This document shows positions 49,994 through 60,092 of a stretch of 64,000 nt of DNA, piece by piece. This stretch comes from Methylocystis sp. ATCC 49242 (GTDB lineage: Bacteria; Pseudomonadota; Alphaproteobacteria; Rhizobiales; Beijerinckiaceae): NCBI RefSeq assembly GCF_000188155.2, contig NZ_KE124774.1, forward strand, positions 1,494,356 to 1,558,355, read 5' to 3'. A model generated the notes under the pieces. It was not told where the DNA came from. It did no database searches and saw only the letters and a list, made by a program, of their open reading frames with translations. Position numbers and translations under genes: made by a program. Positions within the stretch are counted from its first letter, which is position 1; every line of letters starts with the position of its first letter.

Positions 49994-51565
49994 TCATGCG
50001 GCGACGAGGCCATTGTTGTTAGGCGTCAGACCACGCACGTTTTTCAATTCGACGCGGATGTTCTTGTCGCTCGCGGCTTTGATGAAGTCCTCGAGCGTCT
50101 CCATGATATCCTGATCGATGAAGGTCGCACGCGAGCCGTCGATCATCAGATAGCTGTCTTCGTCGATGCTCTCGAGATAGGTGCGCAGCGGCGCCTTGTT
50201 GAGGAAGGAAACGTCCTTCTGAAGCCGGAGCAGATAATTCTTGCCGTCGCGCGTCAGCGTGAAGGCCGAATGATAATTCGCCCGCAGCACGAAGAACAGC
50301 CCTACCGCCATGCCGATCGCCATGCCCTTCAGAAGATCCGTGACAAGGATCGCGGCGATGGTGACGGCGAAGGGCGCGAACTGATTGAAGCCCTTTTCAT
50401 ATTGCTCCTTCACCAGTTTCGGCTTCGCGAGCTTGTAACCGGTGAGCAGCAGCACCGCAGCAAGGCAGGCGAGCGGGATCATGTTGAGCACAGTCGCCAG
50501 AAACATCACGCTCAGCATCAGCAGCCAGCCATGGACGATGCAGGCCACCTTGGTGTGCGCGCCCGCGTTGATATTGGCCGAACTGCGCACGATCACCGCC
50601 GTGATCGGCAGGCCGCCGATCATTCCGCTGACGAAATTGCCGACGCCCTGCGCCTTCAGCTCCTGATTGGTCGGGGCCGTTCGCTTGAGCGGATCGAGCT
50701 TGTCCGCCGCCTCCAGGCTGAGCAGCGTCTCCAGGCTGCCCACAAGGGCCAGAGTCGCCCCGGTAACGTAAATTTGAGGATCGGTCAGCCGGCCAAAATC
50801 AGGAAATTTGAGCTGATGAGCGAAATCGATCGGCCCCGAAATCATCGGCAGAGTAACGAGATGTTGCGACGCAACCGCGAGAGACGGCAGGAGCGCTTGC
50901 GCGACCGCGTTATATGTCACACCGAAGATGACGGCGACGAGCGGACCCGGCACGAGCGAGAGGACGCGATGTTTCTTGATCCGGGACGTTTCCCAGAAAA
51001 GCAGGATGGCCATGGACGCGAGCGCCACGATCGTCGCGCCGGGCGAGACGGCCTTCAGCGACTCCCACACGAATGAGAATGTCGCGCCCTTGTCGTCCTC
51101 GACGAATGAAAGATCGCTTTCCGCATCCGCGTCGTACCCGACCGCATGCGGCAACTGCTTCATGATGAGGATGAGGCCGATCGCCGCCAGCATTCCCTTG
51201 ATGACGGCGGACGGAAAATAGGCGCCGATCAGGCCGGCGCCGAGAAAACCCATCGCAAGCTGGAAAATGCCGGAAATCGCGACGGCGAGAAGCACGCCGT
51301 CGTATCCGAATTTCTCGATCGCGACGGCCACGATCACGGTCAGGCCGGCCGCGGGGCCGGAGACGCTGAGCTGGGACCCGCTGACGACCGATACGATCAG
51401 GCCGCCCACGATGCCGGCGATGACGCCGGCGAAAGGCGGCGCCCCAGACGCCACGGCGATGCCGAGGCAAAGCGGCAACGCAACCAGAAACACGACGACG
51501 CCCGCCGGAATGTCATGGTCGAGGTAACGCAGGTAATAGTCGAAATGCTTCTTCAGCACGCTCAC
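49994..51565 (-). CDS. SulP-family transporter, probable bicarbonate importer
   Basis: A 523-residue SulP transporter with 12-14 membrane helices (VVVFLVALPLCLGIAVASG near 22-40) and a short C-terminal STAS segment (DSYLMIDGSRATFIDQD, about 465-481). It starts at GTG 51565 with AGGAG upstream. The gene sits 37 bases downstream of a beta-carbonic anhydrase on the same strand; this pairing suggests HCO3- uptake coupled to CO2 interconversion. Compared with the first SulP (2104-3750), the STAS is reduced. Sulfate uptake remains possible. Confidence 0.88.
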   Translation of the reverse strand: MSVLKKHFDYYLRYLDHDIPAGVVVFLVALPLCLGIAVASGAPPFAGVIAGIVGGLIVSVVSGSQLSVSGPAAGLTVIVAVAIEKFGYDGVLLAVAISGIFQLAMGFLGAGLIGAYFPSAVIKGMLAAIGLILIMKQLPHAVGYDADAESDLSFVEDDKGATFSFVWESLKAVSPGATIVALASMAILLFWETSRIKKHRVLSLVPGPLVAVIFGVTYNAVAQALLPSLAVASQHLVTLPMISGPIDFAHQLKFPDFGRLTDPQIYVTGATLALVGSLETLLSLEAADKLDPLKRTAPTNQELKAQGVGNFVSGMIGGLPITAVIVRSSANINAGAHTKVACIVHGWLLMLSVMFLATVLNMIPLACLAAVLLLTGYKLAKPKLVKEQYEKGFNQFAPFAVTIAAILVTDLLKGMAIGMAVGLFFVLRANYHSAFTLTRDGKNYLLRLQKDVSFLNKAPLRTYLESIDEDSYLMIDGSRATFIDQDIMETLEDFIKAASDKNIRVELKNVRGLTPNNNGLVAA

Positions 51566-51602
51566 GCACTCCTGTTGAGGGTCTTGCCGCCAGTCCCGCC
51601 GA

Positions 51603-52250
51603 TCAGAAGCCGTCGACGTCGTATTGCTGGTAGATAACGTCGACGTCGCTTCCAGCCGGAAGCGTCACCAATTGCTGCAGCACGCCGTCATCCAGCCCAT
51701 AGACCCAGCCGTGAAGCATTGGACGCTGGTCGTTCTTCCAGGCGGTCTGCACGATGGAAGTGTGCGACAGGCGGCGCACCTGTTCGATCACATTCAGTTC
51801 GACGAGCCGATTGGCCTTTTCGACGGACGTGTCCAGAGCGTCGATCTCCGCGCGATGCATCCGGTAGATGTCCTTGATGTGCATCAACCATTTGTTGAGC
51901 AGCACCAGATCCGGACGCTGGCGGTCGAGCGCGGCTTTCACGCCGCCGCAATTGTAATGGCCGCAGACGATGATGTGCTGAACCTTCAACACCTGCACCG
52001 CATATTGAATGACGCTGAGGCTGTTGAAATCCGTCGCGATCACCTGATTGGCGATATTGCGATGAGCGAAGATTTCGCCCGGCTCCGCATTCACGATGAT
52101 GTCGGCCGGCACGCGGCTGTCGGCGCAGCCGATCCACAGAAATTCGGGCTTCTGATCGGCAGCCAACCGCTCGAAAAAGTCAGGCTCGCGCAGCTTTTTT
52201 TCTTCGGCCCAGGCCTTGTTTTCGAGCAGCAGTCTCTCGTGTGATTTCAT
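51603..52250 (-). CDS. beta-class carbonic anhydrase
   Basis: A 215-residue zinc enzyme interconverting CO2 and bicarbonate. Zinc ligands are Cys42 in WIGCADSRVP and His98 and Cys101 in CGHYNCGG; the Asp44-Arg46 dyad is present. EPGEIFAHRNIAN near 56-68 is the family's third motif. I used ATG 52250 for the standard N-terminus (MKSHERLLLENKAWAEE). It precedes the SulP gene and both are read leftwards, so it likely feeds or uses the carrier's bicarbonate, important for carboxylations in a one-carbon metabolism. Confidence 0.94.
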   Translation of the reverse strand: MKSHERLLLENKAWAEEKKLREPDFFERLAADQKPEFLWIGCADSRVPADIIVNAEPGEIFAHRNIANQVIATDFNSLSVIQYAVQVLKVQHIIVCGHYNCGGVKAALDRQRPDLVLLNKWLMHIKDIYRMHRAEIDALDTSVEKANRLVELNVIEQVRRLSHTSIVQTAWKNDQRPMLHGWVYGLDDGVLQQLVTLPAGSDVDVIYQQYDVDGF

Positions 52251-52474
52251 TTGAAGCCCATCAAGTTTATGCTCACGGCGCAGCCGCAAGGCGACGTGCC
52301 CCCCGAATGTTACAGCATTGCGACTGGAAGCGTCGCTTATGCTCGCCTCCGGCTTCGCCACGTGTCAGCGGGCCTCGGGCGCCATATTTACACGGTTCGG
52401 AAACATTGCAGAAACGTGGCGTCGTCTCAAGAGCCAAATCGTTGATTCTATAGGTCCACTCTGAACTATTTGAA

Positions 52475-54052
52475 TTACGCCACACAGCTTTCGCTTGATG
52501 AGCGCGGACAGTAGCGCAGCTGCTTTCCCTGCAGTTCGCGCCACACCATCGGCAGGGTCGCGGTGATGTCGTCCGCAATCAATCCCGGGCCGAAGATTTC
52601 CGCGGCGCGCGCGTGCATCCAGGCGGCGCAGGACGCCGCTGCAAAAGCATCCATGCGTTGCGCAAGAAGGCCCGCGATAATTCCTGTCAGCACGTCGCCC
52701 GAGCCCGCGGTGGCGAGCCACGGCGTCGCCCAGGGCAGGATCGAGGCGCGTCCGTCGGGCGCCGCGACGACCGTGTCGGGCCCCTTGTAGAGCAAGACCG
52801 CACCGCTCACGCGCGCCGCATCGCGCGCCTTGTCGAGCTTCGAGCGAAGGGCGCGATCACTGTCGCACTCGGAAAAGAGGCGTCCGAATTCTCCGGCGTG
52901 AGGCGTCATCACAACGGGTCCGGGCGCCGCGCGCGTCGCGCGCCAAAGACGGAAAGGATCGTCAGCGAAACTCGTCAACGCGTCGGCGTCGAGCACCGCG
53001 GCGCGGCGATAGGCCTGCGGCGTGAGCGCCGTCTCGACCTGCCGGCAGCTTTCCTCGCTCACGCCGAGGCCGGGACCGATCGCCACGGCGTTCTTGCGCT
53101 CGTCCGACAGCACGGCCGCAAGGCCCTTCGCGCCATCCGCCGGACGCACCATGACCGATGTGAGCGCGCTGGCGTTGACCGCGAGCGCCTCGGTCGGGCT
53201 CGCGAGCGTGACGAGCCCGGCGCCTGCGCGCAAGGCCGCCGCCGCGGAAAGCCGCGCCGCGCCGGTGAAGGAAGCGCCGCCGGAAACCACGAGCGCGTGG
53301 CCGCGCGAATATTTGTGGCCCTCGATCTGCGGCAGCGGCAGTTCCTGCTGCCAGAGCGCCGGCATGTTCACGAAGGTCTTGACGTCGATCGTCGCGAGCG
53401 CCGAGGAGCGGATGCCGATATGGGCGCAGGTCAGCGCTCCGCAGCGCGAACGGCCCGGCAGCAGCAAATGGCCAGTCTTCACGCGAAAGAAGGTTACGGT
53501 CGCGTCGGCCTCGACGGCGGCGCCGCGAATCGCGCCGGTCGTGCCGTCGACGCCGCTCGGAATATCCACGCTGACGACATTCTGCTTCGTCTCGCGGCGC
53601 CACTGGTTCAGCCGCTTCACCAGCGCCTGCGCCTCGGGATCGAGATCGCGCGCGAGGCCGGTGCCGAACAGCGCGTCGATCACCAGATCGACCCCGGTGA
53701 AATCGCAGTCCTGCGCAGGAATCACCTCGCCGACCCAGCCCGCCGCCGCCCGCGCCGCGTCGCCGCGCAGCTGATTCGGCGGCACGAGAGACGCGACGCG
53801 CACCTTGTAGCGCTGCCCGCGAAGCAGCCGCGCCGCGACATAACCGTCACCACCGTTATTGCCCGGCCCGCAAAGCACCAGCACGCGACGGCCGCTCGTG
53901 CGTTGCAGAATCTGGCTGGTGACGCGCGCCAGCGCCGCCGCCGCCTTCTCCATCAGCGCCATGCCGGGCACGCCGCTTTCGATCGTCAAGCGATCGGCGC
54001 GCGCCATCTGCTCTGTCGTGAGAAGCTCGAGAGGAAAAGGACCATACGGCAT
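52475..54052 (-). CDS. nnr: bifunctional NAD(P)HX epimerase/dehydratase
   Basis: A 525-residue repair enzyme that converts damaged NAD(P)HX back to NAD(P)H. The N-terminal YjeF_N epimerase domain (about 1-215) shows LCGPGNNGGDGYVAARLL (about 60-77) and SVDIPSGVDGTTGA near 155-168. The C-terminal ADP/ATP-dependent dehydratase (about 235-510) shows HKYSRGHALVVSGGASFTGA, AIGPGLG, MTPHAGEFGRLF and the ATAGSGDVLTGIIAGLL motif near 464-480. Start is ATG 54052 (MPYGPFPLELL); an upstream extension of 33 residues is not family-like. Confidence 0.94.
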   Translation of the reverse strand: MPYGPFPLELLTTEQMARADRLTIESGVPGMALMEKAAAALARVTSQILQRTSGRRVLVLCGPGNNGGDGYVAARLLRGQRYKVRVASLVPPNQLRGDAARAAAGWVGEVIPAQDCDFTGVDLVIDALFGTGLARDLDPEAQALVKRLNQWRRETKQNVVSVDIPSGVDGTTGAIRGAAVEADATVTFFRVKTGHLLLPGRSRCGALTCAHIGIRSSALATIDVKTFVNMPALWQQELPLPQIEGHKYSRGHALVVSGGASFTGAARLSAAAALRAGAGLVTLASPTEALAVNASALTSVMVRPADGAKGLAAVLSDERKNAVAIGPGLGVSEESCRQVETALTPQAYRRAAVLDADALTSFADDPFRLWRATRAAPGPVVMTPHAGEFGRLFSECDSDRALRSKLDKARDAARVSGAVLLYKGPDTVVAAPDGRASILPWATPWLATAGSGDVLTGIIAGLLAQRMDAFAAASCAAWMHARAAEIFGPGLIADDITATLPMVWRELQGKQLRYCPRSSSESCVA

Positions 54053-54174
54053 GAGCCGGATGGTGACCGAAGGCGACGCCCGGCGCAATGGGCGGCGCCG
54101 CGAGAATGACGGAAACGCCTCAATATTTGGCGCCGCATTCCGTCGCGCCAAGCTTTACGCTATGTGTGCGGCTC

Positions 54175-54690
54175 ATGCTGACGGCTATCCTTCTCGCCTA
54201 TGACCCGCCTGCGCAGCCCCTGCGCGGCGACTCCGTGGCCCGCAGTCTCGGGTCGCTTGTCGAAGCCTGCGTTCAGGGGCTTGTCGCCGACGCCGTTCTC
54301 GTCGGGGCGCCGGAGCGCGGATTTGGCCGGATCGCCGATGACGCGGGCTGCGCGCTCGTCGAGACGTCGCGCCCGGACGAGGGGCTGGCGCAAGCGCTCA
54401 CGCTCGCGCGACATGACGATGTCCTGCTGATGCTCGCGGGTTATGCTGTCGAACGCGGTTTCATCGACGAAGTGCAGGACAATTTCGCCTATGGCGATCA
54501 CAAGCGCCCGCTCGTCCTTCGCGCGGCGCCGAATTCGTTGCTCACACGAGTTGCGCCGCAGCTCGCGGCGCCTGTCGGAATCATCGCCCGCAGAAGTGAC
54601 CTTCGCGGCGCCGCCTCGTCCGATCTTGCGCGACTGACAAAAAAAATGGTGGGCGTGGATCTGACGACCCGCGCCCGCCGCATTTTCTAG
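54175..54690 (+). CDS. glycosyltransferase-like protein, unassigned
   Basis: A 171-residue alpha/beta protein. The layout recalls small GT-A or MobA-type nucleotidyltransferase proteins: LTAILLAYDPPAQPLRGDSV at the start (strand 1 and a basic loop), VADAVLVGAPERGFGR near 36-51, and a C-terminal VGIIARRSDLRG near 137-148. No catalytic DxD is obvious. In Rhizobiales such proteins are often annotated transposase by mistake. I used ATG 54175; the frame is open upstream. Confidence 0.55.
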   Translation: MLTAILLAYDPPAQPLRGDSVARSLGSLVEACVQGLVADAVLVGAPERGFGRIADDAGCALVETSRPDEGLAQALTLARHDDVLLMLAGYAVERGFIDEVQDNFAYGDHKRPLVLRAAPNSLLTRVAPQLAAPVGIIARRSDLRGAASSDLARLTKKMVGVDLTTRARRIF

Positions 54691-54694
54691 AGCC

Positions 54695-55591
54695 TCAACG
54701 CGCGAAAGTGTTGCAGGCGTCGATGCTGCCGGTCTGAAGGCCCTTCAGCAGATATTGCGTGCGTTGCGCCGATGAGCCGTGCGTGAAGCTGTCGGGCACG
54801 ACATAGCCGCGCTGGGCTTTCTGCAGACGATCGTCGCCGATCGCCTGAGCGGCGGCGACCGCCTTTTCGATGTCGCCTTCCTCGAGGAACTGCCGGCGCG
54901 CATTGCCGTTATTGGCCCAGACGCCCGCGAGGCAGTCCGCCATCAGCTCCACGCGCACGGAGAGGTTGTTGGCCTCCGCGCGACTTGAGGCGCGAGCCTG
55001 GGCGCGCTGCACCTTGGGCAGGATGCCGAGCAGGTTCTCGATGTGATGCCCCATCTCATGCGAGATGACGTAAGCGTAAGCAAAATCGCCGCCGCCGCCG
55101 AAGCGCTGTTTCATGTCCCGGAAGAAGGAGGTGTCGAGATAGATGCGCTGGTCGATCGGGCAATAGAAAGGACCCATCGCCGACTGCGCCATGCCGCAAC
55201 GCGAGCTGGTGACGCCGTCGAAGAGGACGAGACGCGGCGGCTGGAACTGGATGCCCTTCTGCCGAGGCAGCACTTCCGACCAGACTTCCTCGTTGGAGCC
55301 CAGCACCTTGGAGACAAAGAGGCCCAGCTGATCCGTTGGCGCGCCCTGCTCCCCGCGCGGCGCCTCCTGACGCGTGACCTGGCTGGGCCCGCGCATCTTG
55401 TTCAGCATCTCGGCGCCGCCGATGAGAATGGCGGGATTGACGCCCAGCGCCCAGCCGATGATGCCCAGTATGACCATTGTGCCGAGGCCGATACCGCCCG
55501 CGCCCATGCCGGGTCCTCCGGCGACCATCGGTCCTTCCTGGCCGCGGCGGTCCTCAATGTTCTCGGATGTCTGTAAATCTTCCCATTTCAT
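54695..55591 (-). CDS. neutral zinc metallopeptidase (YpfJ family)
   Basis: A 298-residue membrane-anchored protease of the YpfJ/DUF6-like zinc peptidase family. One hydrophobic segment (MVILGIIGWALGVNPAILIGG, about 38-58) follows a cytoplasmic N-terminus. ISHEMGHHIENLLG near 177-190 holds the HExxH zinc motif, and ELMADCLAGVWA near 213-224 supplies the third ligand Glu. CPIDQRIYLDTSFF near 146-159 is also conserved. Substrate unknown. Full-length, starts MKWEDLQTSEN. Confidence 0.9.
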   Translation of the reverse strand: MKWEDLQTSENIEDRRGQEGPMVAGGPGMGAGGIGLGTMVILGIIGWALGVNPAILIGGAEMLNKMRGPSQVTRQEAPRGEQGAPTDQLGLFVSKVLGSNEEVWSEVLPRQKGIQFQPPRLVLFDGVTSSRCGMAQSAMGPFYCPIDQRIYLDTSFFRDMKQRFGGGGDFAYAYVISHEMGHHIENLLGILPKVQRAQARASSRAEANNLSVRVELMADCLAGVWANNGNARRQFLEEGDIEKAVAAAQAIGDDRLQKAQRGYVVPDSFTHGSSAQRTQYLLKGLQTGSIDACNTFAR

Positions 55592-55681
55592 ATTCGCTGG
55601 CTCCGCCGGGGCCGAACTCAGGGCCGCCCGAAAACCTATTTAATGGACGCGGGCGGGCCTGTGTAGGGGAATAGCGACGGC

Positions 55682-57460
55682 TCAGGCCTTCTCGGGCAGG
55701 TTGAGCCGGATGTGCAGCTCGCGCAGCTGCTTCATGGTGGCGTCCGAAGGGGCGCCCATCAGCAGGTCTTCCGCGCGCTGGTTCATCGGGAACAGCGTCA
55801 CCTCGCGCAGATTCTCCTCCTCCGCGAGCAGCATGACGATGCGATCCACGCCGGGCGCGATGCCGCCGTGAGGCGGCGCGCCATACTGGAAGGCGCGATA
55901 CATGCCGCCGAACTTCTCGATCAGCACGTCCTCGCCATAGCCCGCGATCTCGAACGCCTTCTTCATGATCTCGGGGCGGTGGTTTCGGATCGCGCCCGAG
56001 GACAGCTCCACGCCGTTGCAGACGATGTCGTATTGATAGGCGAGGATGTCGAGCGGATCCTTCTCCTCCAGCGCCTCCATGCCGCCTTGCGGCATCGAGA
56101 AGGGGTTGTGCGAGAAGTCGATCTTCTTGTCGTCCTCGTTCCACTCGTACATCGGGAAGTCGACGATCCAGCAGAATTCGAAGACGTCCTTCTTCGAGAG
56201 GCCGAGTTCATTGCCGATGCGGATGCGCGCCATGCCGGCGAGCTTGGCCGCCGCCGTCTCCTCGCCCGCCGAGAAGAACACGGCGTCGCCCGCCTTCACG
56301 CCCGCCTTGGCGGCGATCGCCGCCTGCGCGTCGGCCGGAATGAACTTGGCGATCGGCCCCTTGCCGACGAGCGCGCCGCCTTCGTCCTCGAAGATGATAT
56401 AGCCGAGGCCCGGCGCGCCTTCAGACCGCGCCCAGTCGTTGAGCTTGTCGAAGAAGCTGCGCGGCTGGCTTGCTGCGCCCGGCGCGGGGATGCCGCGCAC
56501 GGTCTTGCCGCGGAAGGCCTTGAAGGTGACGCCCTCCCCCTCGAACTCGGCGCTGAGATCGACGATGATCAGCGGATTGCGCAGATCGGGCTTGTCGGAG
56601 CCATATTTCAGCATCGCCTCGCGGAACGGAATGCGCGGGAATTTCTGCGTCACGGCCTTACCGTTCGCGAACTCCTCGAAGACGCCGCGCAGCACCGGCT
56701 CCATCGAGTCGAACACGTCCTCCTGCGTGACGAAGCTCATCTCGACGTCGAGCTGATAGAATTCGCCCGGCGAGCGGTCGGCGCGGGCGTCCTCGTCGCG
56801 GAAGCAGGGCGCGATCTGGAAATAGCGATCGAAGCCCGCAACCATCAAAAGTTGCTTGAATTGTTGCGGAGCCTGCGGGAGCGCGTAGAACTTGCCGGGA
56901 TGGAGGCGCGACGGCACGAGGAAGTCGCGCGCGCCCTCGGGGCTGGAGGCGGTGAGGATCGGCGTCTGAAACTCGAAGAAGCCGCCCTGCTTCATGCGTG
57001 TGCGGATCGAGTCGATGATACGGCCGCGCAGCATGATATTGTTGTGGAGCTTCTCGCGGCGCAGGTCGAGGAAGCGATATTTCAGACGGGTGTCCTCGGG
57101 ATACTGCTGGTCGCCGAAGACCGGCATTGGCAGTTCGCCGGCGGGGCCGAGGACCTCGATCTCCGCGACATAGATTTCGACGTGACCCGTCGGCATGTCG
57201 GGATTCTCGGTGCCGGCCGGGCGCTTGCGCACCTCGCCGTCGAGGCGCACGACCCATTCAGAGCGCAGCTTCTCGGCCTGCGCGAAGGCGGGCGAATCGG
57301 GATCGACCACGCATTGCGTGAGGCCGTAATGGTCGCGAAGGTCGATGAACAGCACGCCGCCGTGATCGCGGATGCGGTGGCACCAGCCCGAAAGGCGAAT
57401 CTTCTGGCCGGCGAGCGCCTCGGTCGGCTCTCCACAATTATGCGAACGGTAGCGATGCAT
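55682..57460 (-). CDS. aspS: aspartate--tRNA(Asp/Asn) ligase
   Basis: A 592-residue class II synthetase that charges tRNA-Asp (and often tRNA-Asn, for later amidation). The OB-fold anticodon domain is at about 1-105 ([24 protein letters not shown]), motif 2 near 215-230 ([21 protein letters not shown]), the GAD insertion near 290-420, and motif 3 [17 protein letters not shown] near 545-561. Bacterial length is 590, as here. Whether the enzyme is discriminating cannot be decided by eye. Start ATG 57460 has the usual [11 protein letters not shown]. Confidence 0.97.
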   Translation of the reverse strand: MHRYRSHNCGEPTEALAGQKIRLSGWCHRIRDHGGVLFIDLRDHYGLTQCVVDPDSPAFAQAEKLRSEWVVRLDGEVRKRPAGTENPDMPTGHVEIYVAEIEVLGPAGELPMPVFGDQQYPEDTRLKYRFLDLRREKLHNNIMLRGRIIDSIRTRMKQGGFFEFQTPILTASSPEGARDFLVPSRLHPGKFYALPQAPQQFKQLLMVAGFDRYFQIAPCFRDEDARADRSPGEFYQLDVEMSFVTQEDVFDSMEPVLRGVFEEFANGKAVTQKFPRIPFREAMLKYGSDKPDLRNPLIIVDLSAEFEGEGVTFKAFRGKTVRGIPAPGAASQPRSFFDKLNDWARSEGAPGLGYIIFEDEGGALVGKGPIAKFIPADAQAAIAAKAGVKAGDAVFFSAGEETAAAKLAGMARIRIGNELGLSKKDVFEFCWIVDFPMYEWNEDDKKIDFSHNPFSMPQGGMEALEEKDPLDILAYQYDIVCNGVELSSGAIRNHRPEIMKKAFEIAGYGEDVLIEKFGGMYRAFQYGAPPHGGIAPGVDRIVMLLAEEENLREVTLFPMNQRAEDLLMGAPSDATMKQLRELHIRLNLPEKA

Positions 57461-57585
57461 GGGCCGCTTTCGGTTGGGAATCTCGGGAAACGCCGGAGAG
57501 GCCCGGCGACGCGCGCGAGAAGAAGCGCAATGCGGTCGTCCCTGTCAAGCCAAGAGGCCCCCCGCCGCAAGTCCCACCCGGCGGC

Positions 57586-57774
57586 CTATTTCCTGAAAAA
57601 CGTCTCCGCCGTCGCGCTCGCCGCAACCTTGGCGGCGCGGCCATTCTCCAGCCGCGCGATCTCGTACTTCAGCGCGGCGATACGCGCGTCGATTTCCGCG
57701 ACAGACAGGAGGTCGAGCGGCTGGCCGATTTCGAACGACGGGCGGCGCGGCGGGTCTTCGTCTTCACTTTTCAT
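57586..57774 (-). CDS. DUF1192 protein
   Basis: A 62-residue soluble protein of the DUF1192 family: PRRPSFEIGQPLDLLSVAEI (about 9-28), then a single heptad-type helix DARIAALKYEIARLENGRAA. Present in most alphaproteobacteria, often near other small genes; function unknown. AT-rich DNA upstream holds its promoter. Confidence 0.85.
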   Translation of the reverse strand: MKSEDEDPPRRPSFEIGQPLDLLSVAEIDARIAALKYEIARLENGRAAKVAASATAETFFRK

Positions 57775-57914
57775 ATGTATACAACCCTCAGTTGTAATTT
57801 GACGTTAACTGTCGCGCTCTAGCCTGCTCCCCGCAAGCGCCCTTTCGGGCGTCAGCATGATTAATCGTCGAGGTCGTTCGCAAGAACGCGACTTCCATGC
57901 AGAGGCGCTGTCGG

Positions 57915-58475
57915 ATGGGCTATATTCTGTCGATCCTGCTCTCGATCTTCCCGCTTCTTGCGTGGAACAAGATCCGCGAACTGCTGACTCCGACCGGCTT
58001 CGAGACTGCGATGCGCGAAGGGGGAACGGGCCTTCGTGGCGACATGATGCGCTTTCTGGCGCTTCGTCTGGACGCGATGCAGATCACCGAAACGCAGTTC
58101 GTGGTCACGTCGCTGGTTATGGGACTGCTGCTGATTTTCATCGGCTTCCTGTGCGACGTCCTCCTCCACGACCGAGGATTCGGGCCGAAAGGGAACAGCG
58201 GCGTGCTGCTGTTCGGCGCCGCCATTTTCTCGACGGCCTGGGTGGCGCTGGCTCCGAAGGAATATATCACGATCTTCTCGGGCACGGTTCTGATCTCGGC
58301 GGTCGGCGGAGCCGTGACGCTGGTGGCGGCGGCCCTGTTGAAGCGCGCCCTCGCCGCGGCCTTCGACGGTTTCACGAGCAAGGGGCCGTCACGGCCCGAG
58401 GGCGTCTCCATGCGTCATGCGCGCGGCAATCCAATGACCGTCCTGAGACGTCGAGTGGGTTCCAGCGGACACTGA
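57915..58475 (+). CDS. membrane protein, unknown function
   Basis: A 186-residue inner-membrane protein. Four hydrophobic segments: about 2-17 (YILSILLSIFPLLAW), 57-79 (VVTSLVMGLLLIFIGFLCDVLL), 94-112 and 116-138 (FSGTVLISAVGGAVTLVAAALL). The C-terminus is basic and polar. No family recognised. ATG 57915 or 57897; the first gives the hydrophobic N-terminus at once. It ends 79 bases before the IS1182-like element. Confidence 0.6.
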   Translation: MGYILSILLSIFPLLAWNKIRELLTPTGFETAMREGGTGLRGDMMRFLALRLDAMQITETQFVVTSLVMGLLLIFIGFLCDVLLHDRGFGPKGNSGVLLFGAAIFSTAWVALAPKEYITIFSGTVLISAVGGAVTLVAAALLKRALAAAFDGFTSKGPSRPEGVSMRHARGNPMTVLRRRVGSSGH

Positions 58476-58554
58476 AAAACGCCGAGAAAGTTACAGGCCG
58501 ACCGGACGAAAGGCGTCCAGGCGAGCGCGACGGTCGCCGCCCGCGACGATAGGT

Positions 58555-60092
58555 AGTCACCCGTGAACTATCCATAAGGCGCTGTTGAGACACTGTTTTC
58601 CGTATTGGAAAAGTATCGTTTTTTGCAAGAAAGCGGGTGCTTTCGGTCTGTTTTCCGGCGATTTGATCTGGGCGGCATGGCGTGATTCTCTCCTTTTCGG
58701 GATCGAAAAGGGAGACGCTTTCGATGCGGCCGAAGGAGCGACGCGACAGCGGGCAGAGCGATCTTTTCCGGGCGCGGCTCGATCAGATCGTCGACAGGGC
58801 GCATCCGCTCGTAAAGCTCGCCGCGGCGATCGACTGGGGCTTTCTCGAGCAGCGCTTCGGCGCGGTTTATTCCGACGGTCCCGGCCAGCCGCCGCTGCCG
58901 ACGCGGCTCATGGCCGGCCTCGCGATTTTGAAGCACATGCACGACCTCTCCGACGAGGTTTTGTGCGACCGCTGGCTGGAAAACCCCTATTATCAGCTGT
59001 TCTGCGGCGAGGAGTTTTTCGCCCATCGGCTGCCGTTCGACCGCTCGTCGATCACCCGCTGGCGCCAACGCATGGGCGAGGAGAAGCTCGCGGCGCTATT
59101 GCAGGAGAGCCTGTCCGTCGCGACTCGCACCGGCGCAGCGAAGCCCGCCGACTTCACCAAGGTGATCGTCGACACGACGGTGCAGGAGAAGGCCGTCGCC
59201 TTCCCCACCGACGCGAAGCTCATGCACCGCGCGCGAGAGAGGCTTGTGCGGCTCGCCAAAAAGCATGGCGTCGCGCTGCGCCAGTCCTATGAGCGAATCG
59301 GCAAATACGCGCTCATCGACCATCAGCGCTACAAGCACGCCAAACAGCACAAGCGGGCGAACAAGGCGCTGCGCAAGATCAAAACATTCCTTGGCCGCGT
59401 CATGCGCGACATCGCCCGCAAGGCAAAGGGAAACGAGGCGCTCATCGATGTCTTTCGCCGCCCATTGTGGCTGGCCGAGCGCGTGCGCGAGCAGCGCCAG
59501 AACCAGAGGGGCAAGAAGGTCTACAGCCTGCATGCGCCGGAGGTGGAATGCATCGGCAAGGGCAAGGCCCACAAGCCCTATGAGTTTGGCGTGAAGGTGT
59601 CGGTGGCGACGACGCTGCATCGCTCGAAGGGCGGGCAGTTCATCGTTCACGCCAAGGCGCTGCCGGGCGCGCCTTACGACGGCCACACGCTGGCGACGGT
59701 CATCCCCGAGATGGAGCAAATGATCGGCGCGCCGATGCAGCGCATTCTCGCCGACCGCGGCTACCGCGGCCACAATGCCCCGCCAGAGCGCAAGTTCCGA
59801 GTGTTCATCGCCGGCCAGAAACGGCGCATGACCAAGGCGATCAAGCGCGAGATGAAGCGCCGCTCCGCTGTCGAGCCGGTGATCGGCCACGCCAAGACCG
59901 ACCACCGCATGGGCCGAAACTTCCTCGCCCACGCCATAGGCGACGCCGCCAACGCGGTGCTGGCCGCCGCCGGCTACAACTTCAGACGCCTGCTGGCCTG
60001 GCTGAAGTTTTTGCGCGCCTTCATCGACGCGCTCTTCTCAGCCTATGGCGAAGCCCTGTCCGCAGCTTCAAGCGCATTCTTCACGGGAGACT
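58555..60092 (+). mobile_element. IS1182/IS5-like insertion sequence
   Basis: A 1538-bp element. Terminal inverted repeats AGTCACCCGTGAA (58555-58567) and TTCACGGGAGACT (60080-60092) match at 12 of 13 positions. A 4-bp target duplication AGGT flanks it at 58551-58554 and 60093-60096. The transposase TAG stop begins with the last base of the IS and is completed by AG of the duplication. Confidence 0.85.

Noticed and set aside
55712-57802. 696-codon open frame opposite aspS
   Set aside because: Shadow of aspS on the other strand; composition is that of a complement, without motifs or a ribosome binding site.
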